From: Akkermansiaceae bacterium
GTDB lineage: Bacteria > Verrucomicrobiota > Verrucomicrobiia > Verrucomicrobiales > Akkermansiaceae
Direction: 5' to 3'
Length of the DNA: 64,000 bases
NCBI GenBank assembly: GCA_029866215.1
Contig: JARWZU010000001.1
Span: 1-64,000 of the forward strand
In this document: piece by piece, positions 56,886 through 64,000 of the stretch
Numbering within the stretch: the stretch's first letter is position 1
Layout: every line of letters starts with the position of its first letter
Program-made: the position numbers and the translations under genes
Notes under the pieces: model-generated
Told to the model about the DNA's origin: nothing
The model's database searches: none
Seen by the model: the letters and a program-made list of their open reading frames with translations, nothing else

Positions 56886-57974
56886 ATGAGCAAGCTCAGC
56901 AGCATATCACCCATTGATTCGACATCGCTTGAGCTTCTAGAGGCTGCTGGTTTTTATGAGATCGGAGCCCTCGCGAAATCGAGTACTGATGGTTTAACGG
57001 CAGAGCTGGAGAAAGCTCATTCGGTTTTGAGGATTGGGGATCGGCCACCGAGCAGGGAATCTGTTGAACAATGGATTGGGATTGCGAGAGGTATGGTGGG
57101 ATATCGAGAAGATTCTGTTCCGGTGCTGGTGGCGTCCAGGGACTTCGGGTCTGCGGCGTACGTGCTCTCGCCTAACGAGCTACAGATGTTGGGAAACGCA
57201 CCCTGTGCGATCCCGCTTCACCCTCAGTTGCTCATCAGCCAGAAGGTCGCAGTTGCAGAGATTCCGGCAGCAACCTTGTTCGCTGAGCAGCGTGGGGATT
57301 TCGAGCATCGGGGGCATGGTGCCCCTTTAGAAGGGGGAGGGGGCTCTGTTTCAAAAATAATCATGCGGCCCATCGAGTTACCGGTGAGTGCGGTTTTATC
57401 GGATTTATCGGCACCACGGACTGGGCTCGACATGTCGAAACTTCGGTCGACCGGTGAGATGAGCGGTACGGTTTCACAGCAGAGTGTGGAGCCCGCTAAG
57501 GATCCGAGGCCGAGTGTGTCATTGATTCGCGCACCTTTGAAGGAGACGAATGAGGGTCGTGACATCAATTCGAATTTTTACATTCGTGGAGTCCTGCACA
57601 ATCGTCCTTGGGTCATCTCCGTGGGTGCGTTTTTGTCGTTAGTGATCGCCGTGTTGATTCCGATTTCGGTGGTTTCAACCGTTTTTCTCCTTCTTTCGCA
57701 GGAGCTTCCTGAGAAGTTTCCTTGGGTGCCAAAATGGATTTTGGTTTTTCCAGCCACTTTGCCACTGATCGGGATCTTTTATCTGATCATGGGCATGCGG
57801 TGCAATTGTCGGATTTGTGGACAGAAACTGTTTTTACCCAAATTGTGTTTGAAAAGTAGCAAAGCGCACCACGTGTTTGGTTTGGGATACATCATTCCGA
57901 CGGCGGTGTTCTTGTTGATCTTTCGGTGGTTTCGCTGCATTTACTGTGGAACTCCCGTGCGGCTCAAAAAGTAA
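56886..57974 (+). CDS. Membrane protein with helix-hairpin-helix-like N-terminus
   Basis: A protein of 362 residues. The N-terminus (about 12-70, SLELLEAAGFYEIGALAKSS, PSRESVEQWIGIAR) resembles the DUF4332 helix-hairpin-helix pattern. A long Ser/Pro-rich linker (about 150-235) follows. Three membrane helices lie near 245-275, 285-305 and 335-355. A zinc-ribbon-like CRICGQK...CIYCGTP pair is split across the membrane region. Function is unknown. It lies 16 bp before the lipoprotein gene on the same strand. Confidence 0.65.
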   Translation: MSKLSSISPIDSTSLELLEAAGFYEIGALAKSSTDGLTAELEKAHSVLRIGDRPPSRESVEQWIGIARGMVGYREDSVPVLVASRDFGSAAYVLSPNELQMLGNAPCAIPLHPQLLISQKVAVAEIPAATLFAEQRGDFEHRGHGAPLEGGGGSVSKIIMRPIELPVSAVLSDLSAPRTGLDMSKLRSTGEMSGTVSQQSVEPAKDPRPSVSLIRAPLKETNEGRDINSNFYIRGVLHNRPWVISVGAFLSLVIAVLIPISVVSTVFLLLSQELPEKFPWVPKWILVFPATLPLIGIFYLIMGMRCNCRICGQKLFLPKLCLKSSKAHHVFGLGYIIPTAVFLLIFRWFRCIYCGTPVRLKK

Positions 57975-57990
57975 TTCGACGGGTTGACGA

Positions 57991-58932
57991 ATGTTTCGCT
58001 TCTTGTCATTCGCTGGCGTCATCGTGTTGGTTCTCACTTCGTGCGCCAAGTTAGGGGGCAACCATCCTAAAGATTCAAAGGCGGAGGTGAGCCCGTTCGG
58101 TCCGACAGGAATACCGCCTGCTTTGCGTGCGAGAGGTGCAGCGGGTGGCATCGTGGTGGCGGGTGGAGGCAATCAATCGAATCGACCACCCGTTTTGATT
58201 CCGACTGCTGAGGAGGACATCGTCTACACGGACCCCGATCATCCTGAGGCGGTAGTGACGGAGCTATCCACCTTGTTGACGAATCAAAAACGTGGGCCTT
58301 GGGAGGAAAGCGAGACCATCGCGAAGCAGCGGTCGGTGCGCGAGGGGAAGCCATTACTGATCTGGTTCACCGATTCTGCTACCAGTCCGATGTGCAAGGC
58401 TCTTACCCAAGAGCTTTTTTCCAAGAGTGAATTCGGAAGCTGGGCGACGGATAAGTTGATCCGGCTGCGGGTGGATGCGAACCTCAAGGCGGATGATCAT
58501 CCGGATATGGATCTTGCGTCGGAGGAAGATCGTCGGGCCCGGTTGAAGAACTATGGTGCGGAGTTGAGAAAGCGCTACCAAGTGATGGGATACCCTAGTT
58601 TGGTCATGCTTAGCCCAAGCGGGGAAGTGGTGGGGCGTTACCGTGGATACACCCGTGGCGATGCTCAAAACCTTTGGGGAAGAATGAAGCATGGTGAAGC
58701 CGTTGCCTCAGAGGCCTACAAGGGGTGGCGTACGGGGCTTGAAAAAAAGGGTTATCGCGAGTGGCAGGATCGCAGAGGACGGAAAATTTTTGCCAAGCTT
58801 ACCGCTTATCTCAAAGGAGAACTTCATCTGATTGAGCCTGATGGAACTCGCTCAAAGACGCGCGAGGAAGGTTTATCCAAGGCAGATCAGGCATGGATCG
58901 CCGAGCAGAAGAAGTTGCGCCACATGGAATGA
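57991..58932 (+). CDS. Lipoprotein with thioredoxin-like fold and SHD1-like C-terminus
   Basis: A protein of 313 residues. The lipoprotein signal MFRFLSFAGVIVLVLTSC sets the Cys at 18. A Gly/Pro-rich linker leads to a thioredoxin-like domain (about 118-230: KPLLIWFTDSATSPMCKALT, IRLRVDANLK, MGYPSLVMLSPSG). The redox motif is reduced to SPMC, keeping one Cys only. The last 60 residues (YREWQDRRGRKIFAKLTAYL, LHLIEPDGTRSKTREE) match an SHD1-like beta domain, common in Planctomycetota and Verrucomicrobiota. A role in the cell envelope is inferred; redox activity is unlikely with a single Cys. Confidence 0.75.
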   Translation: MFRFLSFAGVIVLVLTSCAKLGGNHPKDSKAEVSPFGPTGIPPALRARGAAGGIVVAGGGNQSNRPPVLIPTAEEDIVYTDPDHPEAVVTELSTLLTNQKRGPWEESETIAKQRSVREGKPLLIWFTDSATSPMCKALTQELFSKSEFGSWATDKLIRLRVDANLKADDHPDMDLASEEDRRARLKNYGAELRKRYQVMGYPSLVMLSPSGEVVGRYRGYTRGDAQNLWGRMKHGEAVASEAYKGWRTGLEKKGYREWQDRRGRKIFAKLTAYLKGELHLIEPDGTRSKTREEGLSKADQAWIAEQKKLRHME

Positions 58933-58963
58933 GTGCGCGGCGGCCGTAAATCACCTGTTAGGT

Positions 58964-59599
58964 TTAACTGAGTGATTCACTGGTGAAAATCGTACGCAGT
59001 TCGGTTGCGATCACTTGGGATGCCTCATCGACGGTGATGTCACGCCCAGCCTCGTTCGCGAGGCAGCTCATTGAGACTCCATCGATGCCACACGGGGTGA
59101 TCGCGAAAAAAGCTGGCAGGCATGCTTGGGTGATATTGATGGCAAAGCCATGCATTGAGATCCACTTGCGGACGCCCACGCCAATCGAGGCGAGTTTGCG
59201 GTTTTCAACCCAGACGCCGGTGAGTCCGGCGCGTCGGTCGGCATCGACGTCGAATCGGCGGCAGGCGAGGATGAGCGCATCCTCGATTTTTCGTAGATGG
59301 GCGTGGAGGTCCTTGCCGCGCTGCGTGAGGTTGAGGATGGGGTAACCCACCAATTGGCCAGGCCCATGATAGGTCGCTTGGCCGCCACGATTGATTTCAT
59401 GGACCGGGTGGGGGAGACTGGTGGCGTCACGGAGTGATGATTGGTCGCGAAGTCTGCCGATGGTGTAAACGGGCAGATGTTCTAATAGAAGAATGGTTTC
59501 GTGGCCATTGCCCGTAAGAATTGATTCGACGTGATGCTCTTGCAGACGGATGCCTGCATCGTAGTCGATCAGGCCAGCGTGGTGGGTGATTTCGAGCAT
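58964..59599 (-). CDS. lipB: Octanoyl-[acyl-carrier-protein] transferase LipB
   Basis: A protein of 211 residues from ATG at 59599. It has the family signature RGGQATYHGPGQLVGYPI (about 73-90), the catalytic Lys in RKLASIGVGV, and the catalytic Cys in AITPCGIDGVSM. It moves the octanoyl group from ACP to lipoyl domains, the first step of protein lipoylation. No lipA is seen nearby. A longer frame upstream overlaps ruvC and is rejected. ruvC ends 37 bp upstream. Confidence 0.95.
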   Translation of the reverse strand: MLEITHHAGLIDYDAGIRLQEHHVESILTGNGHETILLLEHLPVYTIGRLRDQSSLRDATSLPHPVHEINRGGQATYHGPGQLVGYPILNLTQRGKDLHAHLRKIEDALILACRRFDVDADRRAGLTGVWVENRKLASIGVGVRKWISMHGFAINITQACLPAFFAITPCGIDGVSMSCLANEAGRDITVDEASQVIATELRTIFTSESLS

Positions 59600-59636
59600 G
59601 GCGAGTGGTGGTGGCGCTGGAGGATCGCGGGGAATG

Positions 59637-60140
59637 TTAGACCAGGCGGCGGTCGAGGATCGATGCCTTGAGAGGATCCGAGGCTTGGAGATGAGCCATG
59701 CCGATGGCGAGGGCGTCGGCAGCATCCGAGGGTGGAGTTTCCGCGAGTCCGAGGAGGGCACGGACCATGAACGCGACTTGGTTCTTATCGGCAGTGCCCT
59801 TGCCGACGACCGCCATTTTCACCTTTTTGGGTGAGTATTCGTAAATCCGGAGGCCGTGGTCTGCAGCGGCGATGAGAGCGGCTGCGCGAGCGGCTCCCAT
59901 GGAAATTGCGGTCTGGTGGGATTGCACGTAAATGATCCCCTCGACGGCGACCTCGTCGGGTTGGAATTTCTGGATGACATGGACCAAGTGCGTGCGAATG
60001 GCGGAGAGTGCAGCCGAGTGAGAGACGCTCTTGGGGATGGAAATCACATCGAAGGCGAGGACGGTGGGTCGACGTGGGTCGCCATCGAGCACGGCGTAGC
60101 CGGTGTTTCTAACCGCTGGATCGATGGAGAGAACTCTCAT
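59637..60140 (-). CDS. ruvC: Crossover junction endodeoxyribonuclease RuvC
   Basis: A protein of 167 residues. The four catalytic acids are present: Asp7 in VLSIDPAVRNTGYAVL, Glu in EVAVEGIIYV, and the two Asp in SDAADALAIGMAH. It resolves Holliday junctions with RuvAB. The length equals the family norm. It lies between lipB and the DEAD-box helicase gene, all three on the minus strand. No ruvA or ruvB is present in the window. Confidence 0.95.
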   Translation of the reverse strand: MRVLSIDPAVRNTGYAVLDGDPRRPTVLAFDVISIPKSVSHSAALSAIRTHLVHVIQKFQPDEVAVEGIIYVQSHQTAISMGAARAAALIAAADHGLRIYEYSPKKVKMAVVGKGTADKNQVAFMVRALLGLAETPPSDAADALAIGMAHLQASDPLKASILDRRLV

Positions 60141-60194
60141 GTGCGCTTGAAAAGAGCTCCGAGGGCAATGGATCGCTGCACCTCTGCGACGGGC

Positions 60195-61394
60195 TCAGCG
60201 TCGTTTTTTGCCACCGCCACCGACTTTTTTGCGGCGAACCGATTTGATCGGTGAGTCGTCGAGCAGCGCGGTGTAAATGTATTCGAAGTTTTCCAACTTC
60301 CGGCGAGGGATTGCCTTGTCGATGAAGATTTCCACTGACTTCGCGTAATCCAATTCGTCGGCGGTGAGGATCGTGAAGGCGTCGCCCTCTGCGGAAGCGC
60401 GGCCGGTGCGTCCGATGCGGTGCACGTAGTCTTCGGCATTTTCGGGAACGCGGTAATTGATCACGTGGGACACGCCAGAGATGTCGATCCCGCGGGCGGC
60501 GACGTCGGTGGCGACGAGGATCTCATAGTCGCCGGCCTTGAATCCGGCGAGTGCCTTCATGCGATCGACTTGGCTGATGTCCGAGTGCATGGCTGCGACC
60601 TTGGATTGGCCGGTTGATTTGATGAGCGAGGTGAGTTGGTCCGCCTCCTTGCGGGTGCGAGTGAAGATCATCACCGAGTGGTACTCGGTTTGTTTGAGCA
60701 GCTCAAGGAGTAGTTCGTCCCGTTGGTCCATGGCGACGGGGTAGAACGCATGGGTCACACTGGTGGGGATCGACGTCCGGGCGATTTCGATACTGAGTGG
60801 GTCAGTGAGACACCACTGAGCGAAAGTTTGGATCGCTGGGGGCATGGTCGCCGAGAAAAACAAGGTTTGGCGGCCGTCCCATGGGCAGAGATTGACGATT
60901 TTACGAACTTGGGGCAGGAATCCCATGTCGAGCATGCGGTCGACTTCGTCAAGAATCAGGACCTTGATTTCGCCGAATCGCATGGTGGCGCGGTAGAAAT
61001 GGTCGACGAGACGGCCTGGGGTGGCGACGACGATGTCGGCTCCGGCGGCGAGTTGTTCCGACTGGGTGCCGAGTCCGACGCCGCCGTAAAGTAGGGCGAC
61101 CTTGAGGCCGGTGTGCTTGCCGTATTTTTCGAATTGTTCGGCCACCTGGTGAGCCAGCTCGCGGGTCGGTTCGAGCACGAGAATCTGGGGTTTCCCCATT
61201 TTTTCTACTTTAGAAAGGCTTGGCAGCGCGAAGGCTGCAGTCTTTCCGGTGCCCGTCTGTGAGGCGCCGATCAGGTCGCGTCCTCCCAGGATCAATGGAA
61301 TCGCCTGAGCCTGGATTGGCGTTGGCGTGGTGTAGCCCGATTCCTCGATCGCTTTCAAGACGGCTTCTGAGAGCCCAAGTGTGTCAAATCCCAT
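60195..61394 (-). CDS. DEAD-box RNA helicase with DEVD motif II
   Basis: A protein of 399 residues. The Q motif region (YTTPTPIQAQAIP), ASQTGTGKTAAF (motif I), PTRELAHQV (Ia), SAT (III), VATDVAARGIDI (V) and HRIGRTGRA (VI) are all present. Motif II, normally DEAD, reads DEVD in LILDEVDRMLDMGF, a known but uncommon variant. The tail is Lys/Arg-rich (RRKKVGGGGKKRR), typical of RhlE-like helicases. It would remodel structured RNA. The specific substrate is open. Confidence 0.93.
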   Translation of the reverse strand: MGFDTLGLSEAVLKAIEESGYTTPTPIQAQAIPLILGGRDLIGASQTGTGKTAAFALPSLSKVEKMGKPQILVLEPTRELAHQVAEQFEKYGKHTGLKVALLYGGVGLGTQSEQLAAGADIVVATPGRLVDHFYRATMRFGEIKVLILDEVDRMLDMGFLPQVRKIVNLCPWDGRQTLFFSATMPPAIQTFAQWCLTDPLSIEIARTSIPTSVTHAFYPVAMDQRDELLLELLKQTEYHSVMIFTRTRKEADQLTSLIKSTGQSKVAAMHSDISQVDRMKALAGFKAGDYEILVATDVAARGIDISGVSHVINYRVPENAEDYVHRIGRTGRASAEGDAFTILTADELDYAKSVEIFIDKAIPRRKLENFEYIYTALLDDSPIKSVRRKKVGGGGKKRR

Positions 61395-61550
61395 GTGTGG
61401 CCTTTGGTAGTCGCAGCAGGGGCCGGGGTCAAGGGGCGATTGTTTGGTGGAGTTGATCGTCGTTTGTAGAGGATTTCGCTTTCATCGGGTGAGTATCTTC
61501 TTTTCAAGTGGCCGCTTTGGTTGCTCACTCGTTGGCACCGCTTCAAGACT

Positions 61551-62576
61551 ATGACTCTCGCCGAACTCCAAGAACTTCATTCCCTACCGTTTTTCGATCT
61601 TCTCAAGCGTTCGCATGAAGTGCATGAGACCCATTTTCCCGACGGGAAGATCCAGCTTTGCACCCTGCTTTCGATCAAGACGGGCGGCTGCTCTGAGGAT
61701 TGTGCGTACTGCACTCAGTCTGCGCGTTACGAGACGGATTTGAAAAATGAGCGACTTTTGTCGAAGGAGACCGTCATGGAGAGCGCAAGGGCAGCGCGCG
61801 AAAATGGCTCCACTCGATTTTGCATGGGTGCGGCGTGGCGGGGCGTGCGGGGTGGCACCGAACGCTTCAATCAGGTCGTCGACATCATCAAGGAAGTCTC
61901 GACGTTGGGCATGGAAGTGTGCGTGACGCTTGGCGAACTTGGGCCCAGCGAAGCGGTCGAACTCAAGAATGCGGGTGTCACGGCTTATAACCACAACCTC
62001 GATACTTCGCCAGAGCATTATCCCAATATTGTCACTTCTCACACTTACGAGGATCGCCTGCGGACGATCCGAAATGTGCAGGATGCCGGGATGTCGGTCT
62101 GTTGCGGTGGCATTTTGGGGATCAGTGAGACCATCACCGACCGGCTTCGGATGTTAGAGGTGATTTCAAGCTTCAATCCCCAGCCAGAAAGTGTGCCGAT
62201 CAATTCACTCATGCCGATGCCGGGTACGCCGCTTGCCAATAACCCGCAGGTGGATCCCTTCGATTTGGTTCGCATGATTGCGTGTGCGCGGATTGCGGTG
62301 CCGGCGGCGAAGGTTCGTCTTTCTGCGGGGCGCACTCGGCTCTCGGATGAGACTCAAGCGCTCTGTTTTTACGCGGGCGCAAATTCGATTTTCTATGGCG
62401 ACAAGCTCCTCACGGCGGAGAATCCCGAGGCAGGCAAGGATCGGGAACTGCTGGTCAAGCTCGGACTTGAGACGCTCGAGTCGAATCCCGCGCTTGAGGC
62501 GCCTGGGGCAAATGGAGCCCTTCCTGCGAGTCCTTCGAGGGATGGTAGTATGTGCTCTTCGGGTGGTTGCTGCTGA
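61551..62576 (+). CDS. bioB: Biotin synthase
   Basis: A protein of 341 residues from ATG at 61551; ten in-frame upstream codons are not needed. The radical-SAM Cys motif is in GGCSEDCAYCTQSARYET (CxxxCxxC). The [2Fe-2S] cluster region, NHNLDTSPEHYPNIVTSHTY, and the substrate loop PINSLMPMPGTPL follow. It inserts sulfur into dethiobiotin. The C-terminus is unusual for a GC-rich tail: SPSRDGSMCSSGGCC, ending in three Cys. No bioA, bioD or bioF is adjacent. Confidence 0.96.
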   Translation: MTLAELQELHSLPFFDLLKRSHEVHETHFPDGKIQLCTLLSIKTGGCSEDCAYCTQSARYETDLKNERLLSKETVMESARAARENGSTRFCMGAAWRGVRGGTERFNQVVDIIKEVSTLGMEVCVTLGELGPSEAVELKNAGVTAYNHNLDTSPEHYPNIVTSHTYEDRLRTIRNVQDAGMSVCCGGILGISETITDRLRMLEVISSFNPQPESVPINSLMPMPGTPLANNPQVDPFDLVRMIACARIAVPAAKVRLSAGRTRLSDETQALCFYAGANSIFYGDKLLTAENPEAGKDRELLVKLGLETLESNPALEAPGANGALPASPSRDGSMCSSGGCC

Positions 62577-62652
62577 TCGGGTGGGTGCGTTGGTGCCATT
62601 GATCAGCGCATCGCGCCTTGCGTTGGAGGGGCATGGGCGTTAGGTCTTGAGC

Positions 62653-64000
62653 ATGCGGTTGAACCAAGTTTGTTCATGGGCCAGGCTTTTGGGGGCGGTG
62701 ATTTTGGCGGCATCTTGCAGTCTGAGTCTGAGTGCTGCTGAGTCGAGAGACTGGATTTACCGTGCATGGCAGACGGATGATGGGTTGCCCGACAATAGCG
62801 TCTCAGGAGTCGCGCAAACTGCGGATGGTTATTTATGGATTGCGACCCATGGTGGGCTCTTGCGCTACAATGGGGCTGATTTTGAGCAAATTCCTCTATC
62901 AGAAAGCCGTGGGTTTCCCAATCGGGTGATCCGCGCGATGCACTTGGACCGTCGCGGATGGACTTGGTTGGGGATGGAGCGTGGAGCGGTCGTTTGTGTG
63001 AAACCGTCGGGTATTCAGACGTTTGGGGTTCAAGATGGCTTGCCGAGCGGTCAGGTTTCATCGATAGCAGAAGATCGTGAGGGCGGGATTTGGGTGGCTT
63101 TTTCGGATGGGCTTTGTCGGATTTTTGAGGGCAAGTCCCAGGTGTTTGGAATTCCTGAGGGGCTTCCCAATGTGGGCGGTCCGATCATGCTGGCAAGTGA
63201 CTCGTTGGGGGGCTTGTGGTTCTCACGAGGACGCATGCTGGGGTGCTACCGTGATGGGAAACTAAAGGTTTTATCAGAAATGGCGGATGGCACCGTCCGC
63301 ATTTGTGCGTCGAATGCATCGGGTCTGTGGATTGCTGCGGGGCAGCGCTTGTTCAAGTATCAGGAAGGGCAAGCGCCCGAATACCAAGGGAAATTGCCAG
63401 CCGAAGTGCTGCCTCGTGTCCTATTTGAGGATTACTCGGGTGCCTTGTGGATCGGTACTTCTACCGAGGGGCTTTTCCATTTTAAGGATAAAATTGTGTC
63501 TCGGGTCGCCACTTCTCACCCCGCTATTGACTGCTTCAACCAAGATGCTGAAGGCAATCTCTGGGTGGGGACGAATGGAGGAGGATTGAACCAAGTGCGT
63601 GCGAGCGTCATGTCATTGATCGGCAGAGAAAAAGGTCTAGCAGCCGAATCCGTTCGTTCAACTTGCGAGGACTCTTCGGGCAGGCTGTGGGCGGTGATGC
63701 AAACGGGGGGGCTTTCTTGCGGGCGTGATGGACGATTGAAAAGTGCCACGACTGAACTGGGGTGGTTTGGTGGCGAAGCCACCTGTGTCGCGGCCGATCG
63801 CAGCAAGGGCGTGTGGGTTGGTACGCGCGAACAAGGGTTGAGGTACCTCGATGATGGGATTGTCCACGAATGGAGGCGGTCCGATGGCTTGGCGAGTGAT
63901 ACCATTCGATCGATTCTTTGTTCCTCAAATGGAGTCGTGTGGGTCGCGACCGATGCGCCTGCGCGCTTGCAATGCATTCGTGATGGTAAGATATCAGATG
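62653..64000 (+). CDS. Two-component propeller sensor protein, N-terminal part
   Basis: An ATG at 62653 opens a frame still open at the window end (449 codons seen). A signal peptide (MRLNQVCSWARLLGAVILAA) precedes RDWIYRAWQTDDGLPDNSVS, the usual start of two-component-regulator propeller proteins. Repeated motifs DGYLWIATHGGLLRYNG, GGIWVAFSDGLCRI, GALWIGTSTEGLFHF, GNLWVGTNGGGLN, KGVWVGTREQGLRYL and GVVWVATDAPARLQ are propeller blades. A transmembrane helix and a histidine kinase or response output are expected beyond the window. Ligand unknown. Confidence 0.85.
   Translation, partial: MRLNQVCSWARLLGAVILAASCSLSLSAAESRDWIYRAWQTDDGLPDNSVSGVAQTADGYLWIATHGGLLRYNGADFEQIPLSESRGFPNRVIRAMHLDRRGWTWLGMERGAVVCVKPSGIQTFGVQDGLPSGQVSSIAEDREGGIWVAFSDGLCRIFEGKSQVFGIPEGLPNVGGPIMLASDSLGGLWFSRGRMLGCYRDGKLKVLSEMADGTVRICASNASGLWIAAGQRLFKYQEGQAPEYQGKLPAEVLPRVLFEDYSGALWIGTSTEGLFHFKDKIVSRVATSHPAIDCFNQDAEGNLWVGTNGGGLNQVRASVMSLIGREKGLAAESVRSTCEDSSGRLWAVMQTGGLSCGRDGRLKSATTELGWFGGEATCVAADRSKGVWVGTREQGLRYLDDGIVHEWRRSDGLASDTIRSILCSSNGVVWVATDAPARLQCIRDGKISD

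Overview
The window is a high-GC bacterial chromosome segment, gene-dense on both strands. I infer Verrucomicrobiota. The grounds are gene content: a PPi-type phosphofructokinase, many secreted HEAT/TPR, thioredoxin-like and SHD1-like proteins, a xylA/xylR pair with a PBP-AraC regulator, several FGE-sulfatase (SUMF1-type) proteins, and a degenerate 21-nt intergenic repeat. No rRNA or tRNA gene was recognised, and the phylum call was not tested by any search.

Layout. 1-20.2 kb is mostly minus-strand housekeeping: a rhodanese fragment, an OB-fold DUF3127 protein with an SSB-like acidic tip, a parvulin PPIase, an L,D-transpeptidase, hflX, pfp, a DevBCA-like ABC exporter with its outer-membrane lipoprotein, a PLP enzyme, a SurA-like chaperone, mfd and recQ; lysS lies on the plus strand. 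20.4-27.0 kb is plus strand: an amidase, a YkgJ protein, an RlmM-like methyltransferase, der, a secreted protein and ligA. 27.0-35.2 kb is accessory DNA. A 75-bp leader with an inverted repeat occurs twice, each time ahead of a small coiled-coil gene and a coiled-coil/transmembrane/FGE gene. Between the two copies sit an AbiGi-like gene, an FGE lipoprotein whose C-terminal codons look like the variable region of a diversity-generating retroelement (DGR), and an inverted gene made of 78-bp repeats. 35.2-45.5 kb returns to core genes: tpiA, pgk, a HEAT/TPR protein, an A-type Fe-S carrier, pdxH, tatD, a LolA-like protein and a SAM methyltransferase.

45.5-51.1 kb is a restriction-modification island. 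It is bounded by a perfect 56-bp direct repeat that duplicates the 3' end of the methyltransferase gene. It holds a 12 x 10 bp tandem repeat, an FN3-domain fossil, an in-frame deletion fusion of a PstI/BsuBI-type methyltransferase and endonuclease, a GHKL-ATPase/PD-(D/E)XK protein, a gamma-type N6-adenine methyltransferase and an XhoI/PaeR7I-family endonuclease. 51.1-64 kb is core again: xylA and divergent xylR, valS, two membrane or lipoprotein genes, lipB, ruvC, a DEAD-box helicase, bioB and the start of a two-component propeller sensor.

The two most unusual features are the mosaic FGE/AbiGi locus with its DGR-like variable region and the repeat-bounded, layered R-M island. No reverse transcriptase, template repeat or integrase is visible, so the retroelement and the mobility mechanism remain inferences.
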